Positions 35,418 to 44,605 are shown, counted from the first letter of the stretch. The stretch: 64,000 bases of DNA from Nautilia profundicola AmH (GCF_000021725.1 NC_012115.1:1317408-1381407), one strand, 5' to 3'. Notes: a model not told the origin generated them from the letters alone. Numbers and translations are program-made.

Positions 35418-37979
35418 ATGATGAGAAGTTTATGGAGCGGAGTCAGCGGACTTAACGCTCATCAAATTGCAATGGATGTAGAAGCAAACAATATTGCGAA
35501 CGTTAATACGGTAGGATTTAAATACAGCAGAACAAACTTTCAAAACCTACTTAGCCAGACAGTAAAAAGCGCAACAGCACCACAGGGTGATTTAGGTGGT
35601 AAAAACTCACTCCAAATCGGTCTTGGTACAAGTGTAAGCGCTGTTGAAACAATGTTTAAACAAGGAAGTATACAAAATACCGATAAAAATACGGATATGG
35701 CTATAAACGGTGACGGTTTTTTCGTAGTAAGCGGTGACGGCGGGAAAACTTACAGATATACAAGAGCAGGAGATTTTACGTTTGACGCAAACGGAAACTT
35801 TGTAGATCCTAACGGATATATTGTTCAAGGATGGCTTGCGGATCCTGAAACGCATACTATTGATACGGCAAGCGGAGTAAAACCTATTTCAATTCCTCCA
35901 GGACTTACTACTCCTGCAAACCCTACAAGTAAAATTGCAATAAAAGCAAACTTAAACAGTGGTGATCATATCACTGAAATGGACGGAACGAGAACTACAG
36001 TAGATCAAACTGCGGATATAAATGGTCTTTATAATGCAAATGGTGAAAAAATACAACTAACTCCGGATGTTGATAAAATCACTTTAGCAATTGATGCAAA
36101 TAATGACGGAACAATATCATCTACCGAAGTGTATACATTCACATACGGAACAAGTCAAACAGATACAGACAGAAAATTTACAACAATAAAAGATCTTTTA
36201 GATGAAATTAACGCAATAATTAAAGATCCGACAGGAACAACTCCTGCTTCAGAATATCAGGTATATTTAAACGGAAACGGACAGATTGTTGACCCTCAAA
36301 ACAGAATAAAAACAGAAGACACTTTGTCTTCTACAAACACTATATTAGAAAACATTTTTAAAGCGCTTGACGGTCCTGCAACAAGTACAGAATCAATGAA
36401 AGCGGTTCAAAACAGTTTTATAGGCGCTGATGATGTAGGTGAATTATTTAATGCAAACGGTGATGCATTTAACCTTGAAGACGGACAGGGAATAACAGTA
36501 AACATAAACGGACTTGGTGAAACAAGAAAATTCATTTATCAGCAAACTCCGATTAACGAAACTGAAGGGTGCGGAACCGCAACAGGTAAATATCAGCCTA
36601 CCAACCCTATTACAAGTGATTCTATGGAAGGCTTACACTGGACATATGACTCAAACAGAGAAAGAGCCTTTTTCAATACAAACCAATATATTGAATTTAC
36701 TCTATCAGACGGTAGTACCGTATCATACACTTATGGAAAAGATTTTCAAACTATCGCTGATTTATGTTGTTTATTGCAAAACGATATAACAAATAGAAAC
36801 TTGGACGACACGATTAAATTCGAAAACGGTAAAATTACCGAAACAAATGATGTTATTACGGGTGTACAAGTATATGATTCAGCCGGAAATGCCGCATCTA
36901 CTACTGCTTTACAAAATTTACAAAATATTTTCGAACCTTTAGGAAGCGGAACATCCACAAACGAATTCTTAAAAAACGACGTGTACTATTTCCACGATAT
37001 TCAGGATCTTGCATATATTTGGCAAATAGCTGTAGATGACAGTGGAGACCCTTTAAACTCAACTACAGGAAACAGCGGTATTGTATCTATAAATGACGAC
37101 GGTCAGTTAACAATTAAAAACACTTCATCTAACTCATTTAATATAAATATAGGCGGTTATCCTGATGAAGAAAAAGACAATCAACTCTTTACAGACGCAT
37201 TTTCTCCAATAAACGGTAGTGTGGCAGCCGGCGGTACGGCTATTTCTCAGGCAATGAACGCGGCTGTACATACTACAAGCATAGACGTATTCGATTCCCT
37301 TGGAAGTAAACACACTCTAACACTGCATTTCAGAAAAACACATACTTCTGAAAATCCAAACGATCCTACTGTTTGGAAATGGTATGCAGAGGTTCCTGCA
37401 CCAAGTACATTGGATCAGCCTGCTTACGGATATGTAAAATTCAATCCTGACGGAAGTATAAACTCATACAATCCACCAAGCTTGATTTTCAACCCTAACA
37501 ACGGTTCTTCAACAGGACAGGCAATTCAGCTTGATTTCGGAACAATGGGTAAATTTGACGGAATTACTTCATTTGAAGCTCCGAGTGCTACAAGCGGGCA
37601 AACTCAGGACGGATATCCTGGTGGAGATTTACAGCAACTTGTTGTTGACCAGACAGGTACTGTTATCGGTGTATTTACCAACGGTAGAAGTTACTCTTTA
37701 GCTCAGGTTGCAATTGCAAAATTTGTAAATAACGAAGGATTAATGAGTGAAGGCGGAACACTGTTTAGTGCTTCTCCGAACTCAGGTGAACCTATTATCG
37801 GTACTGCCGGTACAGGAGGCAGAGGTTCTATTCAGCCGAGCTCACTTGAGATGAGTAACGTTGATTTAAGCAGAAGCTTAACTCAGTTAATAGTGATTCA
37901 AAGAGGTTTCCAGGCAAACTCAAAAACAATCACTACTTCAGACCAAATGTTAAACACTCTACTTCAATTAAAACAATAA
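35418..37979 (+). CDS. flgE: Flagellar hook protein FlgE (second, long copy; FlgE2-like)
   Basis: An 853-residue hook protein. D0 motifs are canonical: SLWSGVSGLNAHQIAMDVEA with NNIANVNTVGFKYSR at the N-terminus, and MSNVDLSRSLTQLIVIQRGF with ANSKTITTSDQML at the C-terminus. The length matches the major hook protein of C. jejuni (about 850) rather than the short enteric FlgE (about 400). The extra mass is in surface domains at about 150-700, including acidic calcium-loop-like DANNDGTISSTE. Its own sigma54 promoter allows higher expression than the first copy. ATG-ATG tandem start; the first follows AAAGGA. Confidence 0.93.
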   Translation: MMRSLWSGVSGLNAHQIAMDVEANNIANVNTVGFKYSRTNFQNLLSQTVKSATAPQGDLGGKNSLQIGLGTSVSAVETMFKQGSIQNTDKNTDMAINGDGFFVVSGDGGKTYRYTRAGDFTFDANGNFVDPNGYIVQGWLADPETHTIDTASGVKPISIPPGLTTPANPTSKIAIKANLNSGDHITEMDGTRTTVDQTADINGLYNANGEKIQLTPDVDKITLAIDANNDGTISSTEVYTFTYGTSQTDTDRKFTTIKDLLDEINAIIKDPTGTTPASEYQVYLNGNGQIVDPQNRIKTEDTLSSTNTILENIFKALDGPATSTESMKAVQNSFIGADDVGELFNANGDAFNLEDGQGITVNINGLGETRKFIYQQTPINETEGCGTATGKYQPTNPITSDSMEGLHWTYDSNRERAFFNTNQYIEFTLSDGSTVSYTYGKDFQTIADLCCLLQNDITNRNLDDTIKFENGKITETNDVITGVQVYDSAGNAASTTALQNLQNIFEPLGSGTSTNEFLKNDVYYFHDIQDLAYIWQIAVDDSGDPLNSTTGNSGIVSINDDGQLTIKNTSSNSFNINIGGYPDEEKDNQLFTDAFSPINGSVAAGGTAISQAMNAAVHTTSIDVFDSLGSKHTLTLHFRKTHTSENPNDPTVWKWYAEVPAPSTLDQPAYGYVKFNPDGSINSYNPPSLIFNPNNGSSTGQAIQLDFGTMGKFDGITSFEAPSATSGQTQDGYPGGDLQQLVVDQTGTVIGVFTNGRSYSLAQVAIAKFVNNEGLMSEGGTLFSASPNSGEPIIGTAGTGGRGSIQPSSLEMSNVDLSRSLTQLIVIQRGFQANSKTITTSDQMLNTLLQLKQ

Positions 37980-37989
37980 TGATATAATT

Positions 37990-38015
37990 CGCTAAAAATC
38001 TTTTGATTTTTAGCG
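37990..38015 (+). promoter_or_regulatory. 11-bp perfect hairpin abutting the ribosome site of the next gene
   Basis: CGCTAAAAATC - TTTT - GATTTTTAGCG. The last stem base is the first G of the GGAG ribosome site (38015-38018). There is no T-run after it, so it is a poor intrinsic terminator. A translational control or mRNA-processing role between the hook gene and the glycosylation-type gene is possible. Confidence 0.55.
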
Positions 38016-38023
38016 GAGTAATC

Positions 38024-39793
38024 ATGCAAAAACTCTTTGAAAAAAACATTAACTTTTTTTACAACAATCTTCCGGAATATTACAATTTAATAAAAAATAT
38101 AAAATCGAGAAACTATAAGATAGTCAATGACAATATCGTAAACATTCATACAAACGAAAAAATATATCCCAACTCAATAATAAGTGATAGCATCAATATT
38201 GCTCAAGCACCTACTCACAACAACATGTGGGAAAAAAAATTCTTTACTCTCTCTCCAAACAAATGGAATGAAAAAGACTTTCCTTATACGGGAAAAGCTA
38301 TAAACCATTTGATTAATCAGGCAGAATCGTTAGATTCGTTTGAAAATGAGAATTTTTTATTCGACAAAACTTTTTTACCGACAACTGCCATTTTCGGACT
38401 ACTGGCCGGGAAACATTTAGATGTGTTAGTTAAAAACTATAATTTTCAGTCTCTTTTTGTTTATGAGCCAAATCCTGAATTTTTTGCTATAAGTTTATAT
38501 TTTGTGGATTACGAATATATTTACAAAAAACTTGGTGAAAGATTTTTTTTATGGGTAAACGGTACATTAGATTACTATGCTATTGAAAAATTTTTTTACG
38601 AACGCGTTATCACTTCAAGCCTTTTAAACCTAATATATACTACTTATTCACATCCACTTATTAATGATGCAAAGGAAAAATTCGAACAAATAAGAACTGC
38701 AAAATTTAGAGGCTGGGGAACTTTTGAAGATGAAATAAAAGGTGTTCAAAATCATTTACAAAATATAAACAAATATCCGCTTTTATCAAAAAGAAAACAA
38801 CTCAATATTCCTATTTGTGTGGTTGCAAACGGAAAAAGTTTGGAAAATTCACTTGCTTTTATTAAAAAAAATAAAAATTCAATGATAATCGTTAGTGTAG
38901 GTACGGCGATAAATCCTTTACTTAAAGCAGGTATACATAGTGATTTTCATATCGAACAAGAAAGAATAGACCTGTTAGAAAAAATATTATATGAACCCCT
39001 TAAAGAATACAAAGGTTATTTCATAGGTGCATCGGTTGTAAACCCTAAAGTGTTTACTTATGCCAAAAAACCTTTAATGTACATAAGAGAAGGTTTTACA
39101 CTTTCTGACAAAAATACCCTTATCGGATCTTCTCCTATTGTTGGAAATAGTGGTTTTGCTTTTGCGAGTATGTATACAAAAGAAATTTATTTATGCGGTA
39201 TGGATTTGGGTTTTAGATTAAATGAAAGAAAACATCCTAAAAACAGTTATTACGATAATAAAAACGATATTGCAAAAACAGGAATTAAAATAAAAGGAAA
39301 CTTCAGTAACGACATATATACAAATTCTTTGCTGCTCTCATCAAAAAGAAACATAGAAAACCTTATTAAAGCATTAAATATTAGCGTTTATAATTTAAGC
39401 GACGGAGCTTATATTGAACATACCACTCCTATTAAAGACAAATCTTTACCTAAAATAAACAAATCGCTTTACATAAAAGAAATCGTATCAACATTTAAGA
39501 TCACAAAAACAGCCTTACCTTCTTTAAAATTTGCAAAAGTCATAAAACAGCTTGAAAAATCTATTAATCATAAAACAAATAATATTAAAGAGCTGACAGG
39601 AATGATTGATTTTATTGAAGATGTGTTTAAATCCAAAAACATTCCGGAAATGAAGATTTTAAAAGGCAGCATGTTTCATTATTTATTCAATTTATATTTA
39701 CTCGCTCATAAATTATCAAAAAAAGACTTTCAAACTTTACTTAAAAATATAAATCTAAAAGAATTCTTCCCGGAAAAATTAACATCTGAATAG
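38024..39793 (+). CDS. Motility accessory factor (Maf/DUF115 family), probable flagellin glycosyltransferase
   Basis: A 589-residue DUF115 protein. The core at about 265-420 has IPICVVANGKSLENSL, a nucleotide-sugar/pterin-kinase-like glycine loop, then HSDFHIEQER, GNSGFAFASMYT and EIYLCGMDLGFR, which are family signatures. In Campylobacter, Helicobacter and Aeromonas, Maf proteins transfer pseudaminic or legionaminic acid to flagellin. The start is the ATG at 38024 after GGAG. A TTG at 38003 would start inside the hairpin. No nonulosonate biosynthesis genes are in the window. It ends 15 bases inside the convergent neighbour. Confidence 0.85.
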   Translation: MQKLFEKNINFFYNNLPEYYNLIKNIKSRNYKIVNDNIVNIHTNEKIYPNSIISDSINIAQAPTHNNMWEKKFFTLSPNKWNEKDFPYTGKAINHLINQAESLDSFENENFLFDKTFLPTTAIFGLLAGKHLDVLVKNYNFQSLFVYEPNPEFFAISLYFVDYEYIYKKLGERFFLWVNGTLDYYAIEKFFYERVITSSLLNLIYTTYSHPLINDAKEKFEQIRTAKFRGWGTFEDEIKGVQNHLQNINKYPLLSKRKQLNIPICVVANGKSLENSLAFIKKNKNSMIIVSVGTAINPLLKAGIHSDFHIEQERIDLLEKILYEPLKEYKGYFIGASVVNPKVFTYAKKPLMYIREGFTLSDKNTLIGSSPIVGNSGFAFASMYTKEIYLCGMDLGFRLNERKHPKNSYYDNKNDIAKTGIKIKGNFSNDIYTNSLLLSSKRNIENLIKALNISVYNLSDGAYIEHTTPIKDKSLPKINKSLYIKEIVSTFKITKTALPSLKFAKVIKQLEKSINHKTNNIKELTGMIDFIEDVFKSKNIPEMKILKGSMFHYLFNLYLLAHKLSKKDFQTLLKNINLKEFFPEKLTSE

Positions 39794-41080
39794 TTGACTG
39801 TTTCTTTTAGATTTTTTCAATTCATTTTCAAGTTTACAGACAATATCTTCTGCCCCTCCATTTGGAAAATATATTGTTTTTACAACAAATGTACACCTTA
39901 TATCTTTAACTATACTAAAATCAAATTTTTTAATTGAATCTTGTATGTTTTTAGCCCTTTTGCAAGCATCGTTTTCCGTTTCGTTCAAAATAATTAAAAA
40001 TGTACCGCCTCTTATTCTTGCAAAAACCTCGTCCTTTTTTAAAAATGATTTTACCGATGAAACCAATTCCAATAACGTAATATCACCAAACTGATGTCCG
40101 TAGAAACGATTAATGTTTTTAAAATTATTAATATCAAACATTATTAATGAAAACTTTTCATTGTTGCCTGTTTTACGTTTTATAATATCTATTGCCGTTT
40201 TTCTATTAAATATTCCTGTCAATCGGTCACAATCGGTGTAGTAATTATTGTGTCTTTGTTTTTTTAAATCTTTTAATTCATAAATCAATGTATATACCCA
40301 AAGAAGTATAATTATTAAAAAACTCGTCAATATTAAAAAATAAAAAAGAATTTCATTGGATGTAAAAAAAAGCTTGGTTTTAGGATTAATATATTTTTGA
40401 TAAATTTTTTCTTTTTCCTCATAAGATATTTTTTCAATTGCACTGTTTATTTTTGAAAGCAAGTAAGAATATTTTTTCGAAAGCATAAAACGGACTTTAA
40501 AATCAATAGGAATTTGACCTGATATTTTCAAGTCTTTAAATTCATATTTATTAATTTTATAAGCAATAACCGGAAGAATATCAATAGCAGCAAAAGCTTT
40601 GTCTTCTTTCACCATATTTAATGCTTCATCCGTATTGTTTACATACACATAATCTAAATAAGGATATCTACTATACATCATTTTAGCTGCAGTATAATTG
40701 CGTCCGACAGCGATTTTTTTATTTTTTAAATATTCTATATCGAATATAAAACCAATACTGTTTTTAGTTGCAATTACAAGAGGATACGTCACATATGCTT
40801 TTGAAAAAACGGCATAACTTTTTCTGTCTTCGGTTTCATCCGTGCTTACAGTCAAAGCCGCATTAGAGTTTTTTATCTCATTTAAAACATCACTCCACTT
40901 TTCGACAACTTTAAATTTATAATTAATACCGGCTTTTTTTGCAACAAGTTTCCAAAAATCTATACCTATTCCCTCTAAACGGTTAGAGTTTATCATATTA
41001 AACGGTTCCCATTTATATGTTGTCACTACAGTTATTTTGGAATCGGCGTATACAACATTCAATATTAAAACAATAAGCAA
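39779..41080 (-). CDS. Periplasmic solute-binding (SBP_bac_3) - TM - degenerate GGDEF protein
   Basis: About 433 residues. The N-terminal secretion signal is followed by a type-3 solute-binding domain (about 14-235: YKWEPFNMIN, LEGIGIDFWKLVAKKAG, STDETEDR), a membrane helix (about 245-268) and a GGDEF-fold domain (about 285-425). The fold is clear from DRLTGIFNRKTAID and DINNFKNINRFYGHQFGD, but the active loop reads ARIRGGTF where ARYGGDEF is expected, so cyclase activity is doubtful. The start is uncertain: the TTG at 41080 has no ribosome site. An in-frame ATT at 41101 has AAAGGA seven bases upstream and would give a better signal peptide. It follows polX directly. Confidence 0.82.
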   Translation of the reverse strand: MLIVLILNVVYADSKITVVTTYKWEPFNMINSNRLEGIGIDFWKLVAKKAGINYKFKVVEKWSDVLNEIKNSNAALTVSTDETEDRKSYAVFSKAYVTYPLVIATKNSIGFIFDIEYLKNKKIAVGRNYTAAKMMYSRYPYLDYVYVNNTDEALNMVKEDKAFAAIDILPVIAYKINKYEFKDLKISGQIPIDFKVRFMLSKKYSYLLSKINSAIEKISYEEKEKIYQKYINPKTKLFFTSNEILFYFLILTSFLIIILLWVYTLIYELKDLKKQRHNNYYTDCDRLTGIFNRKTAIDIIKRKTGNNEKFSLIMFDINNFKNINRFYGHQFGDITLLELVSSVKSFLKKDEVFARIRGGTFLIILNETENDACKRAKNIQDSIKKFDFSIVKDIRCTFVVKTIYFPNGGAEDIVCKLENELKKSKRNSQLFRC

Positions 41081-41085
41081 AGTTT

Positions 41086-42726
41086 TTAAAAATTGAAAAA
41101 TTTTTTAATCCTTTCATATGAAAACGTGTTTAATAAATCTTCTTTTTCGCACCACCCTCTTCTTGCCTGATTAAGTCCGTATTTAAAGCTGTTATGATAA
41201 CTGTTTAACAATAATTTTACATTTTTATCAATAGCTTTTTTTATTAAAACATCACTTAAATCAAGATATTTAGGATTTGAGTTTATTTCCATTGCTTTAT
41301 GATGCTTATTCGCACACTCAAACACCTCATCCCAATCCAAATCAACACCTTCTTTTTTTAAAACCTCTCTTAAACTCGGTCTTAGTAAAACTTTAACATA
41401 TGGATTCTGAAGAGCCTTTATATATCTTTTTGTCTGCATATCACTGTTTAATTCGGCTTCTTTCATAATTGCGCAAACAAAATCCGCTTTTTCAAGCAGA
41501 TCTTCTTTTGCTTCAATTTCACCGTTTTCATCTACTCTTACCGTTAAGCATCTTATAATTTTGATATCTCTATTTTTATTTGCAATATATTCGTTAATTT
41601 CTAAAAAACAGTCTTTATCAACATTTAAAATAAGATATTCAAATTGATTTTTTTTTGCATTCAAAACGGCTTTATCAACTTCTTCTTTTGTAATTACATT
41701 CTCCATTACACCGCGTATATCATCAGCTTTTATAAGTTTCGGAAGAGAATTACTCATTGCGGCTTCAATCTCACCCCTGTTTTCTCTAAGCTCAGGTTCA
41801 ACATATTCCAACCCTACACTTTTATACACATCTTCTTCCGTAAGTGACGCAATTCTTTCATTGCCTTTGTAAACACCGTATTCGTTTATTTTAAGACCTT
41901 TTTGTATTGCCAGCTTTCTAATTTCTATATTATGCGATTTCGAACCGGTAAAATAATGCAAAGCCGCCCCGTAGCTCTCTTTAGCAACCGCTCTTAAATC
42001 CACCTGCAAATCATTGTCCAAAAATACGGTTGAGCGTGTCAATCCCTTGGAATAAACCTCTTTAACTTTATGAAATTTAATAAAATATTCACTGACTTTC
42101 GGATAGTCTTTGGCAATTACCAATATATCCAAATCGCCTACACTCTCTTTTTTACGCCTGAAACTCCCTGCAATATCAACTGTTTCGACCCCTTCAAACT
42201 CAAGCAGATAATCTTTTAATTCGTTTGCAGTGTCCTCTACTTCAGCCCATAAAAACCTTATTCCGGCTTTTTTAAGCTGTTTAACGCCTTTTAAGATCTT
42301 TTCTATCAATTTAGGCCCGAAACCAGGTAGTTTGTCCAACTCTCCGCTGTATGCGTATTTTTTTAAATCATCCATATTCTTAATACCGAATGTTTCATAC
42401 AACTGCTTAACCCTTTTAGGACCCAATCCTTCAATGCTAAGCAGCTCGACCACCCCTTTAGGGATCTCTTTTTGCAGTTCTTCTAATTTATGAAATTTAC
42501 CTGTATTTACGATTTCTTTTATATATTCACTAAGATCATGCCCGATACCTGGCAGCTTTGTTAAATCAAACCCTTCTTTTACAAGCTTACTGAAGTCTTT
42601 TGCGGAGTTTTCCAGAATTCTTGCGGCATTTCTGTATGCCCTTACTTTAAAAGGATTTTCTCCTTTTATTTCCATTAAATCCGCTGTTTTTGATAAAATG
42701 TCCGCTATTTGCTTATTAGTGACCAT
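41086..42726 (-). CDS. polX: DNA polymerase X family protein with degenerate PHP domain
   Basis: A 546-residue repair-type polymerase. Helix-hairpin-helix motifs are in KLPGIGHDLSEYI, SIEGLGPKRVKQLY and KLPGFGPKLIEKI. The nucleotidyltransferase site has GSFRRKKESVGDLDILV (D198, D200) and D243 in QVDLRA. The C-terminal third (335-546) aligns with the PHP nuclease but lacks the metal ligands: DDIRGVMENV replaces the DLHxHTxxSDG loop, and NSYHNS stands where TDAH is usual. The terminal ARRGWCEKEDLLNT is kept. Start ATG 42726, AGGA five bases upstream, overlapping the DUF167 gene by 11 bases. Confidence 0.92.
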   Translation of the reverse strand: MVTNKQIADILSKTADLMEIKGENPFKVRAYRNAARILENSAKDFSKLVKEGFDLTKLPGIGHDLSEYIKEIVNTGKFHKLEELQKEIPKGVVELLSIEGLGPKRVKQLYETFGIKNMDDLKKYAYSGELDKLPGFGPKLIEKILKGVKQLKKAGIRFLWAEVEDTANELKDYLLEFEGVETVDIAGSFRRKKESVGDLDILVIAKDYPKVSEYFIKFHKVKEVYSKGLTRSTVFLDNDLQVDLRAVAKESYGAALHYFTGSKSHNIEIRKLAIQKGLKINEYGVYKGNERIASLTEEDVYKSVGLEYVEPELRENRGEIEAAMSNSLPKLIKADDIRGVMENVITKEEVDKAVLNAKKNQFEYLILNVDKDCFLEINEYIANKNRDIKIIRCLTVRVDENGEIEAKEDLLEKADFVCAIMKEAELNSDMQTKRYIKALQNPYVKVLLRPSLREVLKKEGVDLDWDEVFECANKHHKAMEINSNPKYLDLSDVLIKKAIDKNVKLLLNSYHNSFKYGLNQARRGWCEKEDLLNTFSYERIKKFFNF

Positions 42727-43000
42727 TAATTTCCTCAAGTTTTTTTATTATATCGTCCCTAAACGGCACTATTAAAACTTTCTGTTTACTTGTTTCACCT
42801 TTAATTGCAATCTCGCTTTTAGGAATTTTAAATTCTTTACCGATAAATTTTATCAGTTCTTTGTTAGCCGCACCTTCTACAGCTGGAGCTTTTATATTTA
42901 CCTTTAAACTTTCTCCGTATTTACCCGCTATTTTATTTTTAGAAGAATTCGGCTGCGCTTTTATTTTAATATAAATATATCCGTCTTTAATCTCAAACAT
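42716..43000 (-). CDS. DUF167 (YggU) family protein
   Basis: A 94-residue protein with the DUF167 signature: VKAQPNSSKNKI-like IKAQPNSSKNKIAGKYGE, LKVNIKAPAVEGAANKELI and SEIAIKGETSKQKVLIV. The family is widespread and small and its function is not established. The ATG follows GGAG. It is the first gene of a three-gene minus-strand run with polX and the solute-binding protein. Confidence 0.93.
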   Translation of the reverse strand: MFEIKDGYIYIKIKAQPNSSKNKIAGKYGESLKVNIKAPAVEGAANKELIKFIGKEFKIPKSEIAIKGETSKQKVLIVPFRDDIIKKLEEINGH

Positions 43001-43036
43001 TTTTCTCCTTTTTTTTATTTTATCATATTAACAAGA

Positions 43037-43042
43037 TATAAT
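43037..43042 (+). promoter_or_regulatory. Candidate -10 box for the gene at 43067
   Basis: TATAAT in the context AAGATATAATATAAA, 24 bases before the start codon. No clear -35. Confidence 0.4.
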
Positions 43043-43066
43043 ATAAAAAATAAAAGGGATGGGAAT

Positions 43067-43492
43067 ATGAAAAAAATGCTTTTATTGATTAGCATAGTTT
43101 TATGTCTTAACGCCGGGATTTTTACACAAAAGCTTTCAGAATGCTTTATAAAAAACACCTCATCAAACGATAGAATTTTACTTGCCAAATGGATGTTTGT
43201 GGTATTGTCACAGTATCCGGAATTAAAATCACTTTCAAACGTTACGCCGAAAGTGGTGGACAGTTACAACAAAAAAGTAGCTTTTTTATTTAAAAGACTT
43301 CTTACAAAAGATTGTAAAAAAGAAGCGTCATTAGTACTTAAATATGAACCTGGCGGTATGAGTGAAAGTTTTAATATCTTGGGAAAAATAGCAGCGGGAG
43401 AAATAATGTTAAACAAAAATGTCCTAAATGCCGTTAAAGGTTATACCAAATATATCGATATGGAAAAGATAGTTAAAGAATTAACGAAATAA
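43067..43492 (+). CDS. Small secreted protein of unknown function with two cysteines
   Basis: A 141-residue protein with a clear signal peptide (1-17, ending LCLNAG) and a helical mature part. It has two mature cysteines, in LSECFIKN and LLTKDCKKE, about 60 residues apart and suitable for a disulphide. The motif NTSSNDRILLAKWMFVVL is reminiscent of uncharacterised periplasmic proteins in other Proteobacteria, but I cannot name the family. Single gene, with a good ribosome site (GGGAT/GGGAA) and -10 box. Its 3' end overlaps the convergent waaA by 20 bases. Confidence 0.8.
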   Translation: MKKMLLLISIVLCLNAGIFTQKLSECFIKNTSSNDRILLAKWMFVVLSQYPELKSLSNVTPKVVDSYNKKVAFLFKRLLTKDCKKEASLVLKYEPGGMSESFNILGKIAAGEIMLNKNVLNAVKGYTKYIDMEKIVKELTK

Positions 43493-44603
43493 TTTTTTTT
43501 ATATCCGTACGGTTTCTAATAGTAGTGTTTTGAATATTTTTCAGTTGATCTGTAATTTCATCAACATCACAAATAACGATACCATCAACTTCGCTATATA
43601 AAGCTTTTTGATTAAAAATATATTTTCCGCTTATTATAGGTTTATTGAAATATGCGGCTTCTACCGGATTATGTCCTCCTACGTTATCGACAAAACTGCC
43701 TCCTAAAATAACAATATCCGCAACAGCGTATAAATTAACAAGCTCTCCCATTTTATCCATTAATATTAAATCACCATCAAGTTTACACTCTTTTTCACCG
43801 TTTTTGCATATATCACTAATTCTTACCGCACTGCCGTAATTATTTAAAATCTTATATACTTCTTCAAATCTTTCCGGATGTCTTGGTACCACTACCACTT
43901 GATATTCATTCAAAGGTAAATTTTCTAAAATCAGCTTTTCTTCATTCTCATGGGTTGAGGCTACAACAATTAAAGGTTTTGTTTTTATATATCGTGTAGT
44001 AATACTCGGATTGAAGTATGTTTTAATATTACCCACAACTTCAACATTTTTGGCACCTAATGAAACCAGCCTTTGTCTGTCCGTCTCACTTTGAGCCAAA
44101 ACAAGATCTATGTTTTGGAATATTTTTTTGTAAAACCATTTAAATTTCAGATATTTAGGATAGCTTTTTTCACTTATTCTGGCGTTTAATAAAACCGTTT
44201 TAGAGCATTTGCGTTTTGCCGTATAAAAAAGCATATACCAAAGCTCCGCTTCCATAACAATAAGAGTATTGCACGGTTTTACCCAAAAAGGCAAAAAAAT
44301 TTCATACGGTAAAAATCTTACATCTGCATTTTTGTATTTTTTAGCTTCTTCAAAACCAGTATTTGTTATAACGCTTATATTAACTTTCTCAAACTGTTCA
44401 ATTACAGGCCTTAAAGCCCTTGTTTCTCCCAATGAACAAGAATGAAACCAGTATCTTTTCTCGCAAAAAGGCGGGTTTTTATATAAAAAAAATCTTGCGG
44501 GAATAGACTTTTTATATTTTGATTTAAAAGATAAAATAATTAAAAAAGGAAGGGAAATAAAATAGATAAATAATGAGAATATATAATAAAAGGCGGTAAA
44601 CAC
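43473..44603 (-). CDS. waaA: 3-deoxy-D-manno-octulosonic acid (Kdo) transferase
   Basis: A 376-residue inner-membrane-attached GT-B enzyme adding Kdo from CMP-Kdo to lipid A precursor, essential for LPS core. An N-terminal hydrophobic anchor (about 5-27) is followed by the conserved FHSCSLGETRALRPVI, with the acceptor-site glutamate. VMEAELWYMLF, LLNARISEKSYPKYLKF, LAQSETDRQRLVSLGAKNVEV and the donor-side GGHNPVEAAYFNKPI follow. The GTG start at 44603 has only a weak ribosome site and lies two bases after the zinc-ribbon gene. The order matches the C. jejuni and H. pylori chromosomes. Confidence 0.94.
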   Translation of the reverse strand: MFTAFYYIFSLFIYFISLPFLIILSFKSKYKKSIPARFFLYKNPPFCEKRYWFHSCSLGETRALRPVIEQFEKVNISVITNTGFEEAKKYKNADVRFLPYEIFLPFWVKPCNTLIVMEAELWYMLFYTAKRKCSKTVLLNARISEKSYPKYLKFKWFYKKIFQNIDLVLAQSETDRQRLVSLGAKNVEVVGNIKTYFNPSITTRYIKTKPLIVVASTHENEEKLILENLPLNEYQVVVVPRHPERFEEVYKILNNYGSAVRISDICKNGEKECKLDGDLILMDKMGELVNLYAVADIVILGGSFVDNVGGHNPVEAAYFNKPIISGKYIFNQKALYSEVDGIVICDVDEITDQLKNIQNTTIRNRTDIKKIISLIL

Positions 44604-44605
44604 TT

